Source of the DNA: Eucommia ulmoides
Taxonomy: Eukaryota > Streptophyta > Magnoliopsida > Garryales > Eucommiaceae
Direction of reading: 5' to 3'
Length of the DNA: 64,000 bases
NCBI GenBank assembly: GCA_016647705.1
Contig: CM028335.1
Coordinates: 11,236,905-11,300,904 of the forward strand
This document shows, piece by piece, positions 34,490 to 46,924 of this stretch. Numbering within the stretch: position 1 is the stretch's first letter; each line of letters opens with the position of its first letter. The translations under genes were made by a program, and so were the position numbers. The notes beneath the pieces are model-generated. The model made no database searches. It was given only the letters and a program-made list of their open reading frames with translations, and was not told the DNA's origin.

Positions 34490-35525
34490 AGGTGATGAGT
34501 TCAGGGCCGCAGCCATCATATTATATTCTAATTTTTTCATCCAAATTGATAATTCTCTATTTACATTCATATGCCTGATTTTTTCCCAATATAAATCAAA
34601 TCAATCCAACCAAATAAACCCTAAATACTACATACATACGTACATACATATATATATATATATATATTAAATTCACCATTTAATCCAACCAAATCGATTC
34701 AAAACAAATCATCCAAATCAATACAAACTCTAGAAAATAGAGACACACATTGATCCGTGTACACCCACACATTGATCTGTGTACACCCACGCCGAACAAT
34801 CGTTGAAGACAAAGTTCAATTAGGTCAATTGCTAAAAGGATTTCACAACAACAAAACCTAGACGAACATAGCAAAATTGAAAGAAAGAACGAATTCATTG
34901 AAATCTGGAACTAAATAACTTCCAGAAAACTTAAATTATCATGCATAACAAAGAAAATCGAGATCAATACTCTCGAAATAACAACAATTAAGAGATGAAA
35001 AGAAGATCGAGCAGGATTAAAGCAACATACCCCTCTCTCGAAACAGAAATTTCTCCAGCGAACAGAAATTCTTTATCGACCTGAACAGAAAATTCTTCGA
35101 CCTGAACTGTAGATTTTTTCTCAGTTTTAGATCGGAAATTTGATCGATTTGGGGGAAGAGAGAAATGGAGGATCCGAAGGGTAGCGGAAGAGGAGAGAGA
35201 GAGAGAGAGAGAGAGCTGAACGAGACAAACTATGGTGGCGTTAATAACCCTCAGGCCTTCGGCAAAGCGCAATGAAAATCCAAGAAAATTACGAAGCGAA
35301 GACTTGCGCCGGTGACGGCCTCTACCCTAGATTTGTTATCGGCGTGTTGACGAGCGGACTGGAGGCGACGATGATGACGGTAGCGGCGGCGAACTCCAAA
35401 GCGGAGACGGCCAAGAGGTGAGAGGCGATCAATTGATCGATCTCAATGGGGAAGGGAAGCAACGAAGCGACGGAAATGGGAAATCAAAGGTAAAAAGAAT
35501 GTGCAAGAAGGGTAAACTAGTCAAT
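34490..35525. other. Segment present only in copy A
   Basis: Copy B runs directly from TTTAGGTGACGAG (about 48396) to AATATTTTGGACTATTCTG. In copy A about 1.0 kb lies between the corresponding points. It contains (TA)n near 34650, a GA tract near 35190-35213 and GC-richer sequence near 35290-35420 that looks like a plant 5' exon or leader. No target duplication is evident, so loss from B or gain in A cannot be told apart. No protein is recognised. Confidence 0.6.
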
Positions 35526-36436
35526 TCAAAATATTTTGGACTATCATGTGCGAACCAACATTTTTTGAAGGACTATTTGGTGCAAATAAAAAGTAGCGGG
35601 GCCATCTTATAATTTTAGTCTTTTAAGTGAATTATTCGGTATTTTTCTCTAAATAATTTGAAAGTTTTTAATACTAGATCTCCCATTAAGGAGGCACAAT
35701 AAATTACGGTTAGTTTTTAAAAAATACTATATTATGTGATGCTTGAACAAGTTAACCTTTTATTTTTAATGTTGTTAGTAACTTATCAAAATATAATTTT
35801 ATTTTGATTAAATTTTAGTGTTACTTATAATTTGTACCATTGATCTAATTATATTTTGCATTCGTCAGCACTTATATCTTTTGTATTTCGGACTCAAATC
35901 CAATAGTTAACTATTCTTTTAATTAAAAAAAAAAAAAAAAAAGTCAAGCAAAAATAAATTATTTAAACAAAACACACTCAAATAACATTTATACACTAAT
36001 TAAATAACATTTATACCCTTCAAATTAAACAAAACACACTCAAATAATTTTAACGGATGATTTATACACTAATTCAAAAGTTTAAAGGGGCAAAATAAAA
36101 TTTTATAAATCCCATCATCAGCAATCGTGGGCAAATCAACCCAACTTTCCTTCACTGGCAAACCGACCAATCTATGGCGAACCACCACACCTACGACCTC
36201 TATTTCCCTTATTTTTTAGTTCTCCGGCAAATGGGTATATTCAATTTCTCTCTCTAAAAGCTTCTCTATCTGAGCTTCTTTCTATTTATCAATTGAATGC
36301 TTTTGAGGGATATAATTCTTTTTGTTCATTGAAAATGTTGCTAAATATTATTCGGAAGGCAAAAAAATGAGATTCGGATGTGATCCAGACCTATATTTTA
36401 TTTTTATTTTTATTTTTTTTATTTTTTTATTTTTTA
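35526..36436. other. Repeated spacer before the copia LTR, copy A
   Basis: Matches 48400-49280 closely. It contains the AACTTATCAAAATATA repeat also seen near 30990 and a long T/A-rich run at 36400-36436. No coding sequence is seen. Confidence 0.5.
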
Positions 36437-36811
36437 TGTTAGACATCTCTAAATGATTCTTACAAAAAAAACAAACATGCTTTATAAACAAAATAGTATG
36501 AAAAATGACAAAATGCAGAATTGATTACTAACCTTCAGCCATTGACGTTTTGAGCGAGTTTCTCTGTGTATCGGTGCTTCTACACTCTAGCAACTCACTT
36601 AGATGGTATATGTTTCGAAATTGTTGAGCATAGGGACCCTTTAACGATTTGGATATATAGAGAGATACAATATGTACGTTTTACCATAAGAAACGTAACC
36701 AAAAGCAAACCAATGGGCATGTAACGTTTTTCTTATTAAAAACATAACTAAAATCAAATTAAGAAGGAATATTGAGTGATATGCGGATCATTAAAGGAAA
36801 AATAACTCACA
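36437..36811 (-). repeat. Candidate copia 3' LTR, copy A
   Basis: 375 bp with TG/CA ends; equivalent to 49281-49654. The outer edge rests on an A/T-run, so that limit is less certain than the inner one. Confidence 0.5.
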
Positions 36812-39429
36812 TTCTCCCACTTCGTCCGTATATATTTACAATTATACTCAAAGTTCACGAATCCCTCTTCTTAAGAAAAGAAAGAAAACACATGAATCTT
36901 GATAAGTCCTCTAAGAGCGAATATTATCTTCCATGTATAACTATGCATTCTATTTCTTTATCAATAGCCCATTATTACTTAATGAACAAACCTTATGTTT
37001 ATTCTAGGTCCAATAATATTTGTTATTCTTAACATAAATGTGTTTACCAAAATGAGAAAACAACACAAATAAATAAGAGTTTCATTACAAATGACAAAGT
37101 CACATGATGGAACCAAGTCCCATTCCTGCTACATGATCCTTAAAACTCCTTGGTGGCATGCCTTTTGTTAAAGAATCAACAATCATCAATTCAGTGCTAA
37201 TGTGCTCAATGACCACTTTGTTCTCCTTAATATGTTCCTTTACAACTAAATACTTGATATTGATATGTTTACTTCGACTACCACTAGTTGTTTTTAGCTA
37301 AGAAAATCGCAGCCGAATTATCACAATATATCTTAAATGGCTTAGAAATAGAATCCACAATTCTAAGCCCAAATATAAAACTCTTTAACCATACAACATG
37401 TGAGGTAGCCTCAAAACAAGAAACACACTCAGCCTCCATGATAGAAGTAACAGTCAAGGTATTCTTTGCACTCATCCAAGACACGGCTCCGCCAACAAAC
37501 ATAAAAATGTATCCAGATGTTGATTTTAATGAATCAACACACTCAGTGAAACCCGAATCCGAGTAACCAACTACCTCTAGATGGTCAGTTCGCTCATACA
37601 TAAGCATGTAATCCTTGGTCCCTTTAAGGTACCTTATTACTTTTTTTGTAACTCTCTAGTGGTCCAAACTTGGATTACTCTGATATGTTCCCAACATTCC
37701 AACAACAAATACATTGTTAGGTCCTGTACAAATCTAAGCATACATTAGACTTCCAGTAGTAGAAGCATATGGAATCTTTTAATATTACCTAATGAATCCT
37801 TTTTAGTTTTAAAGATTCATTTACATACAATGATCTTTGCGCCTTTAGGTAATTCAGCAAGATCCCAGACTCCATTAGATACCATAGAATTCAACTATTC
37901 TTTTATGGCATTGTGCCACAACTCAGAATTTTTGCAACTCATGGCGTGTGAAAATATTTGAGGATCATTTTCAGCTCCAATGTCATGGTCAGCTTCTTGT
38001 AGATATACATGTAATCACTAGTATTGCTAATTTCTTATTCCTAGTTAATCTTCTTAATGTTATATCAATATTCTCTTGAGGAGCATGTTCTACAACTAGT
38101 TGCTCAACAGTGTCTAGTAATTACTGAACAACTGGATCTACTAGATTATCATCAACAACTTGTGGAATCTCAATAATTGGTTGTCCAATACCCGTTTGTA
38201 TTTGAGGAGAGCTATGATTGATAGCCCACCTTTCACTTGCAATGGGGTTTTGGATATCAGAATGATTCATCTTAGGAACTAAGCCCTGAGACGGATTTCT
38301 CCCACTCTTTAAGTCATTCTTAAGAAATTTTGCATTTATTGTTTCAAAATTCTATTGCTATGAGATAGATAGTAAAATCTGTACCCTTTGGACCTTTCAA
38401 CATATCCAATTAAATACCCACTTATAGTCCTTGGGTCCAGTTTCTTTTATTGTGGATTGTAAGCTCTTACTTTAGAAGGGCATCCTCAAATGCGTATATG
38501 TTGCTAATTTGGTTTCCAACGTTTCCAAATTTCAAATGGCATTTTAGAAACTGCCTTAGTTGGAACTCGATTTAATATATACACTGCCATTTTAAGAGCC
38601 TCTGTCCACAATGATGAAGGAAGTTTGGAGTTGCTAAGTATATTCCTTACCACGTCCATCAATGTACAATTTTTTCTTTCTGCTACACCATTTTGATTTG
38701 GAGTGCCAGGAAGATGTTTTGAGAAACAATACCCTGCTCTTGAAGAAAATCAGCAAATGGATCAGATACTTGTCCAATTCCCGTGTATCTACCATAGTAT
38801 TCAACGCCTCTATATGATCTCACAATTTTAATTTGTTTTCCACATTATCTCTCTACCTCTGCTTTAAATATTTTAAAATCATCCATCATTTCGTTCTTAT
38901 TATGAAACAGGTATATATATCGCGAGTGATCATCTATAAAGGTGATAAAATATTTATGACCATGCAAACTCATATCAGGACAACAAATATCATTATATAT
39001 GATGTCTAATAATTCAGAACTCTTTCTGGTACCTTTCTTGATTTTGTTTGTCTGCTTTTCTTTAATGCATTCAATACATGAATCAAAATTTGAAAAATCA
39101 AGAGCTTCAAGAACTCTATAATGCACTAACTTTTGATTCTCTTAATGAAGATATGTCCCAATCTCTAGTGCCACAACATGAAAAAAAATTTATTCATAAC
39201 ACAACGTTTAATATCAACATTATCATGTACATGCATTGTGTTATAAAGGGTTTTGTCTTACAAATTAATTCGAAAAAGACCATTAGACATTATACCATAC
39301 CCAACAAGATCAGATTTATAAAATAATTTAAAAGATGTATCTAAAATGTTAAAGGAATAACCAAAAGGTACAAGTCTTGAAACTGAAATCAAGTTTCTAG
39401 AGATACTCACAACAAGAAAAATAGGATTC

Positions 39430-39800
39430 AGTTACGATTTTTTTTGGCGACGACACAATAATCGTCGCCAAATGTGTCTATTGGCTACAAAATGAACAAT
39501 CGTAGCCAAATATGACCTCATTTGCCGACGAAGTGCCAATTTGTAGCCATAGGTTGTTAATTGGCGACAAAATTTTAGAATTCGTCGCTATTGGTCCGAT
39601 CAATTCTTGGCGCCAAACAAAAAAGAAAGAAATATTTCCCGCTAGTATTTTGATGACATAAATATTTCACCCCCAATGTAGCACGAGATATGTTTTTATT
39701 TGGCGACGAACCACTTTCGTCGTGATTAATTACCCCCTACTATATCTGCGACGAAAGTGGTAGGTCGCCAACGTGGTTGCCTATATTTAACATTGGGCTA
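39430..39800. repeat. CACTA left subterminal repeats
   Basis: Many copies of a 10-12-bp motif, GGCGACGA or its complement TCGTCGCC, plus the variant TTGGCTACAAA, in both orientations. Confidence 0.8.
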
Positions 39801-40024
39801 CGAATGAGTTTCGTCGCCAATTTTTTTCCCTCCTTACCATGGTTTTGGCACCCACTTTCCCGCTATTACATTAGTTGGATTTTTTGTTTCTCTTTTTGTC
39901 TAGATTTTCCCCACACTCTCCTTATACCCACCCCGAAACCCTTTAGTTCTCTCATCCCTCTCTCCTGATCTCATCCCTGTCTCTTGATCTCAGACTCCAC
40001 TGTCTAGCTAACCCTTTAATCGAC

Positions 40025-40310
40025 GACCTGGAACCAAATTGCCACTGCCTAAACACCTAGAAATTGAATCGACAGTGGAGAAAGCCCTAATCGCAATGAC
40101 GACGGCTGGGAAATCTCAGAGTTTCTTTTTCTCTCTCTCCGTTGCGGTAACTTTTGGCGACCTAGAACCAAATCTCCACTGCCTAAACAACCTAGAAATT
40201 GAATCGGCGGCGGAGGAAGCCCTAATCGCAACAACGACGAAGACGATGGTTGGGAAATCTCGGAGTTTCTCTCTCTCTCTCTCTCTCCGTTGTGGTAACT
40301 TTCGACTTCA
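40025..40310. repeat. Direct duplication inside the CACTA element, unit about 130 bp
   Basis: Two copies begin GACCT(G/A)GAACCAAAT and share CACTGCCTAAACA, CCTAGAAATTGAATCG and GCCCTAATCGCAA, each ending in a CTCTCTCTC tract followed by CGTTG(C/T)GGTAAC. It resembles a duplicated 5' leader. A 92-codon frame spans both copies but is only a repeat reading. Confidence 0.75.
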
Positions 40311-40519
40311 TTTATGATTATTTGTTGTTTTGATTTCTAATTTTATCCATGAACATCAAGAATTTGTGGATATGCCAGTAGATGAAGTTGGTTTTCAATT
40401 ACAGTTGTCTAATTTGTGTTTTGGTTTTCAAACATCCAGACGCTACTCTGCCTGTCCAGGTTGCCAAGTAAATTGTTTCACAGTGACATAATCTGGTATG
40501 TAGATTGCTTGCTCATTCT

Positions 40520-40830
40520 CTCAAAACGTTTATGTTCTATTTCTGTTTCTATTCTATTTCTGTTCTGTTTAGGTTTCTGTTCTATTATATTTATATTTTG
40601 TTTAGGTTTCTATTCAACGTTTCTATTCTATTTCTGTTCTGTTCCGTTTCTATTTTTGTTCTATTTATGTTTTGTTTATGTTCCGTTTCTATTCCGTTTC
40701 TCGTTTTTGTTATGTTTCTGTTCCGTTTCACGTTTCTGTTATGTTTCTGTAATGGTTGTTTCATAACACGTTTCTGTTATGTTCTGTTTCGTTTCTGTTT
40801 CTGTTCTGTTTCTGTAATGGTCGTTTCTGT
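40520..40830. repeat. TTTCTGTT-type pyrimidine minisatellite
   Basis: Irregular repeats of TTTCTGTTCTGTTTCTATT-like units. The same motif recurs at 41740-41775, 42300-42375 and 43130-43230 inside the same CACTA element. Confidence 0.8.
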
Positions 40831-41516
40831 TGCTATTGTTAGATTGATTTAGATCTTTTTAACTATTGTTGTTAGTATCTATGTTTGGATTTGCTGCCTT
40901 TGTGAAGTGTTCTTGATTCTCTTGTGCAGGCAGTGTTCTCCCTAGTGAAGTATGTGTTCTGCTATGTTATCGTTCTTAAGCTAGATCGCTCATAGTTTAG
41001 TTCATTTTGAATCTTGGTTGCTGAATGCAGTTAGTGTTATTTTATTTGCCTAGTGTTATTTTATTTGCCTAGTGTTATTTTTCTTTCACTGTGGTTTTTT
41101 TATTCTTGAAATAGATGGCATTTGACCACTGATATGTAGGCAATGGTCCTTGACCTCTCTTTTGCTCTTGGATTGCTGGATCAACAAGCTGATTTACAGT
41201 TCTTTATAGTTGTGCTTAGAAGGCATGTATGTTATCCTTTTTATGCATTTTGTTGTATTTGATTGCTATATTCCCTCTTTGTTTGAGGATGTTGTTTCCT
41301 TAAAAAAAAATAATAAATAAATAATATCTTAATTTTTTGGAATTTATTAGCCCTGATAAGCATTTTCTTTACCTATTATGTGTTTATTTGAAAATTTTCA
41401 CTTCCGCGTTCTTTTTGTTTCTTCTAGCTTTTACATCTTGATTCTCTCCCTACCCAAGAGGACTGAAGGTTGGGGCTTGTTTGGTTGTTTTTAATTTGCA
41501 AATTGTGCTATTTCTG

Positions 41517-42460
41517 TTGCTGCTGCTGCTGTTTCGACGGTATTGAGTTATTGGTGATGATGATTCACGCTCCCTTGAGCAAATATGAGCCATTGTTTAC
41601 CCTCACAGGTAATACTTTCTCTCAATTTTCTTGTGTTTCTGTTGCTGCTACTGTTTCAACGGTATTGAGTCATTGGTAATGATGATTTACGCTCCTTTGA
41701 GCAGATCTGAGCCATTGTTTACCCTCATAGGTAAATTTGGTTTCTGTTTCTGTTTCTATTTTGGTTTCTGTTTTTATTGCTGCTGCTGTTTTGACGGTAT
41801 TGAGTCATTGGTGATGATTATTCATGCTCACTTGAGTAGATCTGAGCCATTGTTTGTCCTCACAGGTAACATTGTTCACCCCAGTTCCTTTTGTGTTTGC
41901 TGCCTGAGCGAAAAAACTCAGAATTCTATGGTTTGTTTCAAACTGATATTTTTGATTTCATTTGAGTTTATATTGCTATATCTTGTCAATCTCGCTCTCT
42001 CTCTCATTTACTTTGTGTGGCTTCATTGTGTGTCCTCCCTTTAGTGTATTGATTTTTTTGCTGTGATATTTATCTAACCACTGAACCATATTTAAGGCCC
42101 ATGAAAGCAAAAAAAAAAAAATTGACAGAGTATGGAATTGTCACTCAATGCATTACCCCTCAAAGGGTTAATGATCAATATTTGACAAATGTGCTTCTCA
42201 AAATCAATGCTAAGGTATGATCCTGATAGTGTAATGTGGTTTGTTGTGATTATGAATAATTGAATACCGTCCATTCTGTTGCTGCTGCTGTTGCTGTTTC
42301 CGTTTATGTTGCTGCTTTTATTTCGGTTTTGGTTTCTGTTTCTATTTTGGTTTCTGTTTCTGTTTCTGTTGTTGTTGCTGTTTCGATGGTATTGAGTCAT
42401 TGGTGATGATGATTCACGCTCCTTTAAGTAGATCTGAGCCATTGTTTGCCCTCAATGTAA
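41517..42460. repeat. Four-copy 95-bp module inside the CACTA element
   Basis: Copies at about 41517-41612, 41641-41734, 41777-41869 and 42371-42460. Each starts with a GCTGCTG-rich run, contains ACGGTATTGAGTCATTGGTG, CACGCTC and TGAGCCATTGTTT, and the first three end CTCA(C/T)AGGTAA. The CAG|GTAA end looks like an exon-intron border. The copies are separated by TTTCTGTT minisatellite or ordinary sequence. Confidence 0.8.
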
Positions 42461-43969
42461 CATTTTCTCTCAATTTTCTTGTGCTTGTGGAAACAAGTAA
42501 CATCTTCATCTTCACAGATTTTGTTGTGTATAAATTCAGTTGCCAACCGTAGAACTCTGCCTTCTTGGGGCTAGCCGCCGTTAGAACGGTTGCGTCCTTT
42601 GTTGTGAATAAATTCTTAAATATCAATTTTTGAATTAATTGACTATTATTTTTTATGCTTGAGTTTTTCTGTCTGATATTAGGTGATTTCACGATCTGTG
42701 AATCATTTTGTGAATTTGGGAGATGGAATCAGTGGGCAGCGGATGAGGCATTGTTGGATAAGGAAACGTTACAAAGAGATACCCTGAACTAGGTATCTCT
42801 TCAATTATGATACATTTTGTTTATGCTCCCAAATTTCAGAACAAATTTCTTAAAACAATTTTTGTTTATGTGTTGTTCATTGTTTTTAATTGTTGCATTC
42901 TGTTTATTACTTACGTTTCTCTTCCCAATAGAAACAGAAATTTGGGAAAAAAACCTTGTTCTACTTTTAGAAATTTATCATTAAAAAAATTAGGATTATA
43001 AAAACATTAAAACACTAAATAAACAATTTGTTTACTAGGTTATTTTGTAATGAAGCTAACTGTTTTCATGTTGGTTGCCTGTTGACTACTAATGCATATA
43101 TATACCTAATGCAAAGTCATATATGTTTGTTTTTGTTTTTGTTTCTATGTTTGTGTTTCTCTTTTTCTGTTTCTGTTTATATTTTTGCTCCCATAATAAT
43201 TAGGAATGTAGGTTTCAATTTTGGTTTCTGTTTCTGTTGTTGTTTATGCGCCCTTTTTGCATGTGTTTATTTTTAAACATTAGAGGCAAAAATATAATGA
43301 ATAAAAGGAGGTTGGGAGGAGGAAACATATCTACCTATAGTATTTATTTATATAGTTTTGTATTAATTACAATACCATCTTTTGTTTTGAATGAAAGGAG
43401 GTTAGGATTCACCCCATTTTCTTTTTTTGTTTCTCTGATTTTGTTTCTCTATTTCTGTTTGTGTTCACAGATAAGGGCGTTAGCGTAAAAAAATGTGGAT
43501 CTGCCTTCATCGTTGACTCCTTATCTCCGTCTTGTACTGATCTGCCTTCGTCGACAGCTCGCCGCTCGTCCCTAGCTTCGATCTGCCTTCTTCGCCAGCT
43601 CGCCACTTAACTTTGTCAATATTTTACCTTCGCCGACCCCGTCTTGTACTTTCTCTGATACCGATCTGGCACTCTCTCTCTTTCTCTCTCAGCTACTATC
43701 TTCAAAGACTAAATTAATCTTCAATGTCCACTTCGATTTGTATAGATACTTAATTTCTCGTTCAGGATTATACTTGTTCAATGTCCAAACGGTTATACTT
43801 GTTCAATGTCCAAACAATTTGATGTATTTTTGGGTTTTGTAATTTATATTAATATGTTTGTATTTATTGTGTCATTTGTAATGTATGTGGATTTATAATT
43901 AACAGAAAAATGAGTTTTAATTAGCAGAAAAAAGTAATTTATATTAATTTGTTTCCTGCCTTCACATAT

Positions 43970-44285
43970 TTTTTGGCGACAAAAATAATATTGTCGCCAA
44001 AAAATTTCCCGCCATTTAAGTCCTTTTTTGGTGACGAAAATTTTTCGTCGCCAATATGGCAATCACTTTTTGGCTACGAAATCAATTTATTAGCTACAAA
44101 TTTAATTAATAAATAATTCGTTGCTAAATAGTAGTCTTGCGCGACGGAACTAAAATTCGTTGCCAAAAACCTTCTGCTACAGCACATAGGCTACGAAATT
44201 GGAACAATAATTTTTTTGTCACTAAAACGTTTTCGCTACGAAATTAGGACATTGGCTACAATTTTTTTTTTTTTGTAGCCAAATC
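43970..44285. repeat. CACTA right subterminal repeats
   Basis: Same motif family as the left end: TTTTGGCGACAAAA, ATTGTCGCCAAAAA, TTTTCGTCGCCAA, TTGGCTACGAAAT and others. Confidence 0.8.
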
Positions 44286-44463
44286 CCATTTTTCTTGTAG
44301 TGACTTGGAATATAAAATGTTCTTTTCAAATTCATAACAAAACTAAAATCTAAAATTATTTTGCATATTCCAATGGCTTTCACATGTGAACTCATCTTGT
44401 TTCCTGAATAGATGTTTTACTCACTGCCCATCGGCTTCCTTTGGTTTAGAAAGTTCTGCAAGG

Positions 44464-46660
44464 TATAAATGAATATTTGATAATTTGAGGGCTATAAAGT
44501 GTAATTAAGGTTTGTAATATTTGGAGTTGAAAAGTGTGTATTTATGTGTGTGGGTGTTGTGGGTTACATGAGGATATATGAGTGAGGTGTGTGTGATATG
44601 TGTGAGGATAAGAGAAAAAGAAGAAATGTGAATAATGAGTATGTGGATCCCACTAGTTGTGTATATATATGTATATGTGTGTTTATATTGAGACATGCAT
44701 AAGACTTGTAAATTTTTGGGTATAAATGTGTGTATATATTATATGTGACATTTGTATTGATTGTGTTGAGACATGTGTTAAAAAAGATGAAATTGAAAAA
44801 ATATATTTTGACCTATGAAATTTTTGATGACTTTTAAATTAACCCTATTGATTTAGTTGAAGAAAAAATGAAATTACTCTTAATTTTTAAGTGAAATAAG
44901 ACAATTACCTTTAATTTTGTTAAATTTTTAATTGATGCACAAGGGTGTAATATATAATTAGGTCAAACCACTGCGTACAAAGGTAATTAATCTTAATTTA
45001 ATGATCCTACAAAGCATTGATTCTCTTTCATTTGTCTAACTTAATTTAATCATCATCAACTTAATATGCTTAACATGTTGGACAAAAATAATTTTTAAAT
45101 AATTTTAAGTTTAATTATTGGTTAATTTTATTTTGTACACCTGTGATTAGAACGAAGTGCACTTCACACCCCTGTATTATTTTCGTCACAACTTACACTA
45201 CCTGTGCTTAAGACTTATTAATTTTTTTTATTAAATTTAATTTTCAATAGGTAAAAGTCAAGTAAAATCATAAAATGTTAAATGACATATATACCATTTA
45301 AAAAATTAATAGGAATTTATTTTAACACTAGTTCAAAAATTAGGGATGAATGTTGTATTTTTCTTCTTTTTATTAACCCCTCTCTATCTTCATCTGCATC
45401 TTCAACTTCTTCCCAGCAACCATTCACCACAAGCCGACCACCACCAACCAACCACATCGAATCACAATCGCGCCAAACACATAGGGGTGGAAAGTAAAAT
45501 TAACCCTTTCATTATATATGTGATTTAATCATTGTTTGAGATATTTGCATACATCAATATGTGCTTCTTAGTGAGAAGACAAACTTGAAATATTGATTTG
45601 TCAAAAATTATTAAGATATAAAAGAGAAATTACCTTTCGAAGTAATCTTATGTGGTTGATTGAAGCATGTAAAGTGAGTAATCTTACGTTGGTTAGTGAT
45701 AAACAAAGGCATGACAAATCGGCAAACAAGGGTGTCGTGGGACAACACCAACAGGCATTGGGTGTTGTTAAGCTAAGACTAAGGTGATCCTAGGTTCAAT
45801 GCTAGGATTGGTGCAATGAGCATGTAATGACACCGGGTAAGACCTTGACATAAGGTCAATGTAACAAATGTCAACATGCATCGACACGCATTAGCAAAAT
45901 AGGATGTCGTTGGGCAATGTTGGTGTACATTAGCAGCATTGGCATGTGGTGCAAGACAATACTAGGTGTGGTGCTAGGATTGAATTTTATGGGCGTGATG
46001 TGAAATTAATTAAGGGAAGACTTTGGTGCAAGATTAAGACAAGGTGAACAGATGGTGGGCACAATACCACGTTCTGATCATAGTCATGTAGATGGCGTGA
46101 TAGACTATTGCAACGCAATGGTACAGTCTAGTTAGAGACATACATATGGTGTGTTGATTCGTTTGGTGTAGTAATGCAACGAAGATGCAACGGAATAGGC
46201 AAAGTTAGCTAGACAACTAGTGATATTGGTGCTTGGGCAGTGTGCGCAAAAATTGGCTAAATAGGGACAGCTTGGGATATGTACTTGGCATATGGGGGTA
46301 GTTACTGATTTTGGCCACAGATTTGGTTAAGTAACTGCCCAGCATTCTTGTCCAGACACCTCTCCAGTAGTTTATGACTATGTTTCTGGTGGTTGGGGTA
46401 TCAATTGTCTTCTTTATATATAAATTTTGGAATTGTATACTGGGTTCTGCATGGAGTATTGTTCCTGTAACCCTTAACCTGAATAGTATGTATTTTCCTT
46501 ATTTTAGTTGTGTGATAAAAATAAGGTCGGTTTTGATTGTAATTGTGTGTGTGTTTATACTGTTTTTGTTGTGTTTGTGTGCGTCGGTATGTATTGACAT
46601 CGGTGTTGTCTTGGAACAGTAGTATCGTGGCTGACTGATAGGTGCACAATCAAGCTATCA
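44464..46660 (+). mobile_element. Probable Ty3/gypsy LTR region in copy B, left end removed by duplication; fossil
   Basis: Duplicate of 31162-33400 and about 95% similar by a hand sample, with the same promoter-like CTTTATATATAAA (near 46413). It lacks the TGTAATACCCCG start because the duplication breakpoint lies inside the LTR. Confidence 0.45.
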
Positions 46661-46924
46661 CAAATGCAAAAAATTCAGGTTCAAAATTAAACCTTTGACG
46701 GTATGTATCAAAGTAGGGCTACGGGATAGCCTATGCAATAGGTGTAAATGAGTGTATTGAATCATTGAAAGGCTACATAGGTGCGCCTATAAACAATGCC
46801 AAGCAAAGCTTATATGTTCAATGTGCAGAGAGATGGGCAAAGATCAACAACCTTAGGATATCGTTTGAAGAATTCTACTGCAACACTACTACTAGAATTA
46901 AAACCATGTTTGAGGACATGATTG

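Larger units (their letters stand above)
39408..44302. mobile_element. Non-autonomous CACTA (CMC/EnSpm) transposon, 4.9 kb
   Basis: Begins CACAACAAGAAAAATAGG and ends with the complement of CACTACAAGAAAAATGGG, flanked by the 3-bp duplication ACT (39405-39407, 44303-44305). The equivalent place in copy B (about 52945-52955) is an intact empty site, TAGAGAAACTTGAAATA, with a single ACT. Subterminal regions (39430-39800 and 43970-44280) are crowded with TTGGCGACGAA / TTCGTCGCCAA and TTGGCTACAAA motifs in both orientations, the usual transposase-binding repeats of this superfamily. The centre has no transposase (no TNP2-like frame). It holds a duplicated 130-bp segment (40025-40310), TTTCTGTT-rich minisatellites and a four-fold 95-bp module, so it depends on a partner element for movement. 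Confidence 0.93.
31162..44463. repeat. Large tandem segmental duplication, copy A
   Basis: 13.3 kb, of which 4.9 kb is a CACTA element absent from copy B. Starts TATAAATGAATATTTGATAA and ends TTCTGCAAGG. Order of contents: gypsy-like LTR region, spacer with palindromic minisatellite, a 1.0-kb private segment (about 34490-35525), spacer, then the 3' portion of a minus-strand Ty1/copia. A hand comparison of about 165 bp (31860-32025) against copy B shows about 5% difference. Confidence 0.9.
36437..44463 (-). mobile_element. Ty1/copia 3' part in copy A, interrupted by a CACTA element; fossil
   Basis: Candidate 3' LTR at 36437-36811 (TGTTAGACATC... to ...AACTCACA, with a purine-rich tract on its inner side in minus orientation). 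Upstream of it on the minus strand lie RNase H (about 37130-37620, recognisable by the YCDNSAA and GYSDSGF motifs) and integrase-type sequence with an FIDDHSRY motif (about 38560-39130). The left remainder after the CACTA insertion is 44303-44463. There is no 5' LTR or full gag here because the duplicated unit ended inside the element. It is broken in many places (well over five) and cannot be coding. Confidence 0.8.

Noticed and set aside
40416-40852. Phe/Leu/Ser-rich frames that look like membrane proteins
   Set aside because: They arise from the TTTCTGTT minisatellite in the CACTA element; low complexity only.
41470-42044. Cys/Phe-rich frames of 69 and 137 codons
   Set aside because: Translation of the four-fold module and minisatellite; no conserved protein.
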